NCBI GenBank assembly: GCA_023245235.1
Contig: JAHFKT010000005.1
Coordinates: forward strand, 3,073 to 46,489
Direction of reading: 5' to 3'
DNA: 43,417 nucleotides
DNA from: Candidatus Yanofskyibacteriota bacterium
GTDB taxonomy: Bacteria; Patescibacteriota; Minisyncoccia; 2-02-FULL-40-12; GWA2-44-9
The notes under the pieces are model-generated. The model saw only the letters and a list, made by a program, of their open reading frames with translations, made no database searches and was not told the DNA's origin. The position numbers and the translations under genes are program-made. Below, one piece after another: positions 36,219 through 43,417 of this stretch (its first letter is position 1; the number at the start of each line of letters is the position of its first letter).

Positions 36219-38018
36219 CTAGAATCTCAGCTTCTGTTTGACCCAGCCCTTGCCGGTCGTGAATTGCCGGCTGAAGTTCCTGCCCGGAATGAACGTGGCC
36301 GGAGTATAGGCCGATATGGTGTAGTCGCCTTTAGGTACGAGGAGGAAGTAGCGGCCCCGTTCATCGGATACGGTGAAGGCAACGCGCTTGCCGTATGCAT
36401 CATTTAAGGTGATGAGGGCAAATGACAGCGGGTTACCGGTCAGGGAATCAACAACTATGCCGTAGGGCTTGGCGGCTAAGCCGGCCAGTCTCGGAATATT
36501 GACGACGCAGAAGAAGGCCAGGATCGAGATATTGAGGACATTAGGCTGGGCAATGACCGCCAGCGGAGCCGTTACTAATCCGACATAGAAGCCGATGTTC
36601 AATACCTTGATGCCGATATTATTAAGTGTGGCCGGTGGCTTTTTAGGCGGTACAAATGCCGGAGGATTTAGTTCATCCATCGGCAGGTCAAAGTGGGCCA
36701 GTCCTTTGACATCGATGGTGACGACGCCGCCGACATAGACATCAGCATAGAGAATCGTGTCATCGGACGGCACAATCCCGGCCGCCGGGAAGATGTAGCC
36801 ATCCTTGCGGGCCTTGAGCTGAATATCAATGGTCTCTTTTTCAGTCGACTCAGGAGTGACCAAGAATCCGTAGCGGCCGTCGGCGTCGCTGACCTGAGTA
36901 TCCAATACCCGGAATGAAGCATCGAGCAGTTCAACCTTAGCCAGGGGGATGGGTTTCTTGGTTCTGGCGTTGTATACGGTGCCCCAGGGTTTGCGTTTAC
37001 GCTTTAATGCAAAGATAGCCACCAGATTCTGGCGCAGAAGCTGGAGGAGAAAGCCGAAATTGCTGGCTGAACTGGCGAGCGGAACAACCGCGACAGCGGT
37101 CGAGACCGCGGTTAAGACTGCGGTCGCTCCGGCAACGACCGGTGCCGACCCCCGGACAACAGGGGCAACGGCTTTCGTTACTTCGACGGCAGCCTGGACC
37201 GTTTGATTGACCGCGTCCTGGACTCCCTGGGGCAGGAACTGGATGCCGGGAACCACAGGCGGTGTTGGCCCGCCTCCTCCCGGTCCTCCGGGTGGTGGTG
37301 TGCCTGTTGGCGTCGCCGAAGGATTGGGGGTTTCGGATGGGCCCGGAGTTGGAGATGCGGTGGGAGTGGGGGTACTGCTCGGAGTAGGCGTTGGTGATGC
37401 GGTCGGAGTTGGAGATGCGGTGGGAGTGGGGGTACTGCTCGGAGTAGGCGTTGCATAACCTCCTCCTCCGCCGGGCGGTGCTGCTCTGCTGTTGCTGGGA
37501 ACATAATCCGTATTGACTCCGTAGTCCACGGTGCCGCATGAACTGGTGTTTGAACAGTTGAAGGAGATCCAGCCCGTGTTCTCGCTCCAGGCGTAACCGG
37601 TAAAAATTCCGGTGCCATCAATCGCAACGCCGTAGTCCACGGTGCCGCATGAACTGGTGTTTGAACAGTTGAAGGAGATCCAGCCGATATTTTCGCCCCA
37701 GGCATAACCGGCAAGATTGCCGTCGGCATCAACTGAAACGCCGTAGTCCACGGTGCCGCATGAACTTGTGTTTGAACAGTTAAGAGATATCCAGCCCACA
37801 TTCTCGCCCCAGGCATATCCGGTCATTCCCGCATCAGTTATGTGAACGTCCCCCTCCGGAGTGCCGAAATTGACCCAGCCGATATTTTCGCCCCACGCGT
37901 ATTTAAATACAGAATCGATAGTTCCATCCGTTGTTGAAGCCCGGACACCGAAAGGCATCGCAAGGTAGGTTGCGATAGCCAGAAAAAGAATGATGTGTCG
38001 GGAAGTAGTTATGGGCAC
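36219..38018 (-). CDS. Surface protein with YAWGENIGW repeats, Pro/Thr linker, TM segments and carboxypeptidase-regulatory-like domains
   Basis: Signal peptide; repeated YAWGENxGWISxNCSNTSSCGTVDYGV; GTVYNARTKKPIPLAKVELLDASFRVLDTQVSDADGRYGF. Confidence 0.8.
   Translation of the reverse strand: MPITTSRHIILFLAIATYLAMPFGVRASTTDGTIDSVFKYAWGENIGWVNFGTPEGDVHITDAGMTGYAWGENVGWISLNCSNTSSCGTVDYGVSVDADGNLAGYAWGENIGWISFNCSNTSSCGTVDYGVAIDGTGIFTGYAWSENTGWISFNCSNTSSCGTVDYGVNTDYVPSNSRAAPPGGGGGYATPTPSSTPTPTASPTPTASPTPTPSSTPTPTASPTPGPSETPNPSATPTGTPPPGGPGGGGPTPPVVPGIQFLPQGVQDAVNQTVQAAVEVTKAVAPVVRGSAPVVAGATAVLTAVSTAVAVVPLASSASNFGFLLQLLRQNLVAIFALKRKRKPWGTVYNARTKKPIPLAKVELLDASFRVLDTQVSDADGRYGFLVTPESTEKETIDIQLKARKDGYIFPAAGIVPSDDTILYADVYVGGVVTIDVKGLAHFDLPMDELNPPAFVPPKKPPATLNNIGIKVLNIGFYVGLVTAPLAVIAQPNVLNISILAFFCVVNIPRLAGLAAKPYGIVVDSLTGNPLSFALITLNDAYGKRVAFTVSDERGRYFLLVPKGDYTISAYTPATFIPGRNFSRQFTTGKGWVKQKLRF
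37344..37453 (-). repeat. Exact 50-bp direct repeat, period 60 bp, in the Pro/Thr linker
   Basis: cggagttggagatgcggtgggagtgggggtactgctcggagtaggcgttg at 37344 and 37404. Confidence 0.92.
37521..37800 (-). repeat. Three tandem 111-bp repeats (37 aa) with paired cysteines
   Basis: gtagtccacggtgccgcatgaact starts at 37521, 37632 and 37743. Confidence 0.93.
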
Positions 38019-38287
38019 GTTCCGGTATTTATCTTACTGATGATACATTTCATGATCTGGAGGGCATTGCCGTTCACATCAGCCGTAACCAATGAAGAAT
38101 CATACGATGAGCTGGCCAGCGGGTCGAATACTTCCTGCAATGTTTTCATGGTGGAAGCCGGCGGACCCGAAGGCGTCAGGCTACCGGCTTGTACTATTTT
38201 TACAAGGTAGATCACGCCGACAATACTGATGATGAGTATCAGTATCTCTCTGACGACTTTTTTCATTGTATCGGGGAAATTAGGCAT
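38009..38287 (-). CDS. Small membrane-anchored protein in the surface operon
   Basis: KKVVREILILIISIVGVIYLVKIVQAGSLTPSGPPASTMKTLQEVFDPLASS; overlaps the next gene start by 10 nt. Confidence 0.7.
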   Translation of the reverse strand: MPNFPDTMKKVVREILILIISIVGVIYLVKIVQAGSLTPSGPPASTMKTLQEVFDPLASSSYDSSLVTADVNGNALQIMKCIISKINTGTCP

Positions 38288-38298
38288 TGATCCTTATA

Positions 38299-41200
38299 TT
38301 ATGTCGTTGGGGCTGGACTATCGCTTGGCGCCGGTGCCGGGGTAGATTGGTCGGGGGTCGGCGTAGGCGTAGGACTATCGCTCGGAGTTGGTACTGGGGT
38401 ATCAGACGGACTCGGCTCTGGCATGTCCGAAGGTGACGGCTGAATTGACGGACCCGGCGTATCTGACGGTGATACCACTGGCGGTGTCGTAGCAGCTGAA
38501 GAACAGCTCCCCTTTTGTTTATCCCACTCGCCGTTCACAATACGGACACAGTACATATCGCCGGTGGCGCTGTCCTGGATCTCCAACGATTTGGTCTGGA
38601 CAGTGCCGGCTACAAGTTTTTTGACCTGCAGGACCGCATCTTTCAGATAGCTTATGATCGCGGCCAGGATGTCCCCGTCCGAATTTTGATTCTGGATGCT
38701 GACCGCAGAAGTAAGGCTTCCTGCGTCCGGCGCCCAATAACCCATATTAACAAAAGCGAGGACTGTATCATAGGAACCGGAAGAGATGGTGCTGAACGGT
38801 TCAAGGGCGATACCGACCGTCATTCCGGCTTTGGTGGCTTTCACGGCGACACCGGGTACTGACCCGACGGTCAATCGGTCACCAACGGCTATCGGCCCGT
38901 TCTCAAGAGATACCCTGACCGGGACACGGCCGGTGAGAGCGACCGGCGGATTCGTCTTATCCCAGGCATCGCTCATTATCACTCCCGGAGCGGTTGATAT
39001 GACACCGAACAGAACTCCGGTACCATCGGCTTTTTTGATCGCCACCGCCACATCCTTGCCGGTCCTAGCCTCTGCTCCACCGCGCAGATCAACGACTTGG
39101 GTATTGCTCTGGTCGGAAACAGTCTTGTCGGGCGGCGGATTAGGGTCGAGCATCACTACATCTCCGGCCTCTACAGAGTCCGAAGACGGGTATCGTTCTG
39201 CGACGTCAGGGCCGGCATGAGTGGTGCCATAGATATCGGTTGCGTGGAGTGTCATCCAGCGGTATGAGGAGGTACCAAAATTTTGTTCGTTATCAACGCC
39301 CGGCCTGATATCGTTGGAAGCTGATTTGAAAACCATAACCGTGTCTGCGGTACCGGGCCCGCCACCGGTGAATTTAGACAACATCAGATCGTTTTGTTGT
39401 GATGCCGAGGCGAAGGCATCGCCGCGAGCCGACCAGTTCCACAGCTTATCACCGGTATCATTGAATCCGCTGAGATTGGAGTCCTTGGTGAACCAGTTCC
39501 AGTCACGCTGGGAAGGGACGTCTCCTTTTTGGTCAGTGATGAACCCGCTCTGAGTGAAGAGCGTGCCGGATCCGTCAATCCGGAGATTATTGGCGCCACT
39601 GCCGACGGAGAAGAGCCCTTGGGGTGCGGTAGTACCGATGCCGACGCTGCCTGACGCGGTGATGACGAACGGACCCGAGGTTGAATAAAGAGCATAGTTT
39701 TCAGTCACGCTGTCTGCTATGCCGGTCTGGTCATCGATAAATATTCCGTAATTACTCCCGACGGTTCCCGACCCGTCATGGTCAGGCCGGCCGACATAAA
39801 GACCCGTCATTTCGCTCACATTACCAGAACCCTTCTGGTTAACATAAGTGTTAATACTGTGCACGGACAGCAAGCCTCCGGAACCGGTGTTTTCTGCGTC
39901 TCCCTCAATTGCGACAATGCCCTTAGTGCCCGAACTGGTGTTGGTAGAAGTCGCAAATCCGTATAGGCCGACGAGGGGTTGAGTCAGATCATTGCTCTCG
40001 GCAACACTCATCAGGCTGGTTCCGCGGCCGGCCCCATTATTATCATCCAACGAAGCGAAAACATTACTGCCGAAATCTATGTATCCTTGTGTCTCGGCAG
40101 TAAAGTCGTTATATGAAGGTCCGGAGTACGTAATAAGGCCGGTAGTGCCGCGGACCTCAAGTTTGGTATTTGCCGGGTCTGCTGATGCGCTTGCCGTTCC
40201 AATGCCGACAAGGCCGTTCTCAAGGACCGCCAACCTCGTATTGGAAGCCGAGGCGATAGTGAAGAAGGATTTGCCGTTGCCAACCAAGTCGCCGGTAATG
40301 TTCAATATTGCGCGGGGGCTGGTCGTGCCGATACCGATGTTGCCGCCGGCAGCAATGTAAAAGCGCGGGGTACCGGCAGTTTGCAAAGCCAGACTGCCGG
40401 CGTTGCCGCCACCCACAGCTGAAGTGCCGAACGATAACGAAGAGCCGGAGCCGAAGGTTATCTGACCGAGGGTGTAACTGGCACCTGCGCCTCCGGTGCC
40501 CGTTGTTGAAGTTATATTGAAAGAACCCGGTCCCACATTAACGCTCTCCCAGCGATAATTATTACTGCCAAGAGAGTAGGTATTATCTGTGCTGGGATCA
40601 AAATCACCGGAGATGGAGGCAGCGATGCCGAAGGTGGTTATATTAGCGGTGGTCGCAGTCAATTGGTTAATGCCGGTAATATTATTACTCCCGCCGGTGA
40701 TGGTGCCGCCGAGCGTGAAAGCGTTGAGCTGAAGCGTGCCTGAAGATTGAATAACATTAGTGCCTCCGCCGTTGAAGGTCAGGCCGTTACCGGAGCCACC
40801 TATCGTTACCGCTCCGTTCAGAAATGTACTGCCCGCGACCTCAAGCTTATAGCCGGGAGTCGTTGTGCCGATGCCGACATTGCCGCCGGTGAACAGTGCC
40901 GAGTATGTCGGGTTGGTGAAGGTCCATGATCCCGAGATAGTCTGGGAGATACTGCGGGAAGCGGGGCCGTTGATGTAGTCCAGGGCGATGGATGAGAGGG
41001 GTGAGGCATTGGTGACATTGAAGGCGCTTTCACTGAAGGAAAGCGAAGATACATCGGTGAATGAGCCGCCGAACTCTCTGACGCCGATCATGGTACCGCT
41101 GCCTCCGCCGGTGGGCGTACCGCAGCCAAAGAGACCACCGGTCCATTGGAGGAAGTCAGAGCCGTTGCATGTCGAAAGTCCGCCGCTGAAGTATTGCGAG

Positions 41201-43417
41201 GCGGAGGCGGCGCCGACTACTTCGAACTTGGCGTCGATATTGGTCGCGCCGATACCGACATTGCCGGTCTGATCGATCCTCATTCTTTCACTCAGTGACC
41301 GTAATGTTGTTCCGCTTGCGCCGGCCTGTGCCGTAGAGAATATGATACTTCCGCCGGCCCCCGCGCCTGTCGGCTGGCCACCGGCGATGCCGATATCACC
41401 ACCGCCGATATCCGTGCCCACACCCGCAGTGCCGTTAATAGTGTACAGCGTCGGCGCGGAAGCAGAAGCGCCCTTGCCGAAGTAAACGTTATCTATGGAC
41501 CGGGCTCCCGTGCTAGCGCCGGCAACGAAAATATTCGCGGTATTAGCATGAGCGCCACTGCCCAAAGCAATGGAAGCGTACCCGTTGCTTTGGGCGCTTT
41601 CGCCTATGGCGACACCCGCTTGGTCGGTTACCTTTGCATTGGGACCTATGGCTATGCCGTTGTTGGTTCCGGCGTTAGTATTACCGCCTATAGCTATGCC
41701 CCCGCTGGCGGTATTGGCGCTGCTGCCGATAGAAACTCCGGTACCGACCGTACTGGCGCCTATACTGATACCTCCGGAGCTGGTGTTCGTGGCACTGTAA
41801 CCGATAACGATCGCTGAGTCCTTAGCCACCACATTGTGGCCGATGCCGATGGCCTGGGATAGGTTGGACGTGACCCCCGTTATGTTATCGCCGATGAATA
41901 TTCCCCCGCCTCCGCCCGTTGAAGGGCTCAGATTGGTTCCCGCACCTATGATGATCCAATCCGGCGTGTTATTTATCGAGTGCATGGAGCTGTTATAACC
42001 GATCAGGGTAACTTTACCGGCGCCGGTATATCCCTTTGAATCTTTTCCGATGACAACGCTGTCGGAACTGGAGGCCTGGGCGCCAAATCCGAACTTTTCG
42101 CTGTTTGCACCGGTTCCCGGACTGGTGAACATGGATGCCGAAGCGGTACCGGCTATCTCAAACTTGGCATCGATATTGGTCGTTCCGATGCCGACATTGC
42201 CGGCCGAATCTATTCTCATCCGCTCTTTGTTCGCCGCATAGCCTCCCGCGTAGAAGCGGAGGTCGCCGGCGGCTTCATAGGCAACGATGTCAAAACCGGT
42301 TCCGGTGGCCGGGGCGGTTGAAATATAACTGCGTCCGGCTCCGAAAGAACCGTAGTTTACCGGGCTCGCTCCGAGATATGAGACGATGGTTCCCGCTTTG
42401 GCGGCATACTCAGCATAGGCATTCGCCGTGTCGGAGGGGTTGTAGAGCAAGCTCTGAACTTCTCCGTCAGTGCTCCGGTACGCTTCAAGTAATTGAGTGG
42501 GGCTGGTTGTGCCGATGCCGATGTTACCGAACTGATCGATCCTCATTCTTTCGTTCAATGACCTGAGCGTCGTTCCGCTTGAGCCGGCCTGTGCCGTAGA
42601 AAATGTAATATTTCCGCCGATCCCCGCTCCGGTCGGCTGGCCTCCGGCGAAAGAAAGACTTGCGCCGGAAATATCGGTTCCGCTTCCGCTGGTACCATGG
42701 ATTGTATAGTCATACGGGGTTGTGGAGATAACACCGGTACCGAAATAAACGTCCTCGATCGGCCCCTGCACGCTATCACCCAAAGCGCCCGCCACAAATT
42801 GACTGACGGCAGTGGCGGTGGACGCTTTACCGATAACGATGCTCGGAAAGTTAGTAACCGCACTTGCGCCGATAGCGGTACCGCCGTTAGAAACAGAGTG
42901 GTTGCCTATCGCGATACTATTGAAACTATTGGTAACTTGAGCATCCAGACCGATAACCAGATTATCATAGGAGTTTTGCTGTGTTTTGGCGCCGTTGCCG
43001 ATGATGATATTATTTCCGGCAACTGTGCTTGCGCTTTCACTGGCTAAATTTCCTATCAAAATACTTGCCGAATTACGGCTCACCGCACCGTATCCGACAA
43101 CGATGGAATCTTGGCCTGAACTAAAGCCCTCTACCGAAACGTCCGCATTTTTCCCGATGGCCAGAGACCGGGCTCCTGCCGCCAGAGCACCCAAGCCGAA
43201 TTTTTCGGAATCCACGCCAGTTCCGGGACTAGTGAACTCTGATGCCGAAGCGATGCCGGCTATCTCAAGTTTGGCGTCGACATCGGTCGTCCCCACCCCC
43301 ACATTACCGCTCTGTCCTATATATAGGCGTGGTGTGCCGGCGGTCAGAAGAGCCAGGGTGCCGGTAGAGCCTGAACCTACCGCGGAAGTGCCGAATGATA
43401 AGGAAGAACCTGAACCG
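38299..43417 (-). CDS. Giant repetitive surface/adhesin-like protein (partial; N terminus beyond window)
   Basis: Frame is open to the window end (GSGSSLSFGTSAVGSGSTGTLALLTAGTPRLYIGQSGNVGVGTT); repeated ERMRIDxxGNxGIGTT units, YadA-head-like SIALGSGAHA/AIGxxA repeats, C-terminal PSDTP-rich tail. Confidence 0.85.
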   Translation of the reverse strand, partial: GSGSSLSFGTSAVGSGSTGTLALLTAGTPRLYIGQSGNVGVGTTDVDAKLEIAGIASASEFTSPGTGVDSEKFGLGALAAGARSLAIGKNADVSVEGFSSGQDSIVVGYGAVSRNSASILIGNLASESASTVAGNNIIIGNGAKTQQNSYDNLVIGLDAQVTNSFNSIAIGNHSVSNGGTAIGASAVTNFPSIVIGKASTATAVSQFVAGALGDSVQGPIEDVYFGTGVISTTPYDYTIHGTSGSGTDISGASLSFAGGQPTGAGIGGNITFSTAQAGSSGTTLRSLNERMRIDQFGNIGIGTTSPTQLLEAYRSTDGEVQSLLYNPSDTANAYAEYAAKAGTIVSYLGASPVNYGSFGAGRSYISTAPATGTGFDIVAYEAAGDLRFYAGGYAANKERMRIDSAGNVGIGTTNIDAKFEIAGTASASMFTSPGTGANSEKFGFGAQASSSDSVVIGKDSKGYTGAGKVTLIGYNSSMHSINNTPDWIIIGAGTNLSPSTGGGGGIFIGDNITGVTSNLSQAIGIGHNVVAKDSAIVIGYSATNTSSGGISIGASTVGTGVSIGSSANTASGGIAIGGNTNAGTNNGIAIGPNAKVTDQAGVAIGESAQSNGYASIALGSGAHANTANIFVAGASTGARSIDNVYFGKGASASAPTLYTINGTAGVGTDIGGGDIGIAGGQPTGAGAGGSIIFSTAQAGASGTTLRSLSERMRIDQTGNVGIGATNIDAKFEVVGAASASQYFSGGLSTCNGSDFLQWTGGLFGCGTPTGGGSGTMIGVREFGGSFTDVSSLSFSESAFNVTNASPLSSIALDYINGPASRSISQTISGSWTFTNPTYSALFTGGNVGIGTTTPGYKLEVAGSTFLNGAVTIGGSGNGLTFNGGGTNVIQSSGTLQLNAFTLGGTITGGSNNITGINQLTATTANITTFGIAASISGDFDPSTDNTYSLGSNNYRWESVNVGPGSFNITSTTGTGGAGASYTLGQITFGSGSSLSFGTSAVGGGNAGSLALQTAGTPRFYIAAGGNIGIGTTSPRAILNITGDLVGNGKSFFTIASASNTRLAVLENGLVGIGTASASADPANTKLEVRGTTGLITYSGPSYNDFTAETQGYIDFGSNVFASLDDNNGAGRGTSLMSVAESNDLTQPLVGLYGFATSTNTSSGTKGIVAIEGDAENTGSGGLLSVHSINTYVNQKGSGNVSEMTGLYVGRPDHDGSGTVGSNYGIFIDDQTGIADSVTENYALYSTSGPFVITASGSVGIGTTAPQGLFSVGSGANNLRIDGSGTLFTQSGFITDQKGDVPSQRDWNWFTKDSNLSGFNDTGDKLWNWSARGDAFASASQQNDLMLSKFTGGGPGTADTVMVFKSASNDIRPGVDNEQNFGTSSYRWMTLHATDIYGTTHAGPDVAERYPSSDSVEAGDVVMLDPNPPPDKTVSDQSNTQVVDLRGGAEARTGKDVAVAIKKADGTGVLFGVISTAPGVIMSDAWDKTNPPVALTGRVPVRVSLENGPIAVGDRLTVGSVPGVAVKATKAGMTVGIALEPFSTISSGSYDTVLAFVNMGYWAPDAGSLTSAVSIQNQNSDGDILAAIISYLKDAVLQVKKLVAGTVQTKSLEIQDSATGDMYCVRIVNGEWDKQKGSCSSAATTPPVVSPSDTPGPSIQPSPSDMPEPSPSDTPVPTPSDSPTPTPTPDQSTPAPAPSDSPAPTT

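Noticed and set aside
37344-37800. CRISPR-like regular repeats
   Set aside because: Repeats are in frame within a coding sequence, with period equal to whole codons (60 and 111 bp) and no unique spacers
38299-43302. Treating the giant ORF as complete with a start at 43302
   Set aside because: The 43302 codon is GTG inside a GNVGVGTT repeat and the frame stays open to 43417, so the gene is truncated by the window

Overview
This 43.4-kb window looks like a Patescibacteria/CPR-type genome segment. That is an inference from the divergent 16S and the compact gene set; no search was run. Housekeeping genes present: ftsZ, ftsA, ybeY, yqeY-like, rpsU, HIT, hisS, lepB, pth, a membrane pyrophosphatase, rmuC, A-type Fe-S carrier, UDG-like, split transketolase, gap, rnhB, TrmH-like, trmD, KH-domain and leuS. 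There is one 16S rRNA on the minus strand with no 23S or 5S in the window, plus tRNA-Ala(TGC) and tRNA-Ile(GAT). Accessory content: (i) a type IV pilus cluster (pilB, pilC, three pseudopilin/PilX-like genes) bracketed by two convergently oriented... more exactly outward-facing pilin genes that form a near-perfect 229-bp inverted repeat (226/229 identical by eye) with divergent 3' halves; (ii) a three-gene surface-protein operon with a giant repeat protein that is cut by the window end; (iii) several Pro/Thr-rich anchored proteins. Main points for a second look: the inverted-repeat pilin pair as a possible inversion or gene-conversion variation system; a palindromic element probably translated in frame at the N terminus of a SIMPL protein; a 16S processing helix whose trailer is duplicated beside a secreted-protein gene; recurrent promoters placed 6-10 nt before the ATG (leaderless mRNAs); and a family-4-like uracil-DNA glycosylase with no cysteines.
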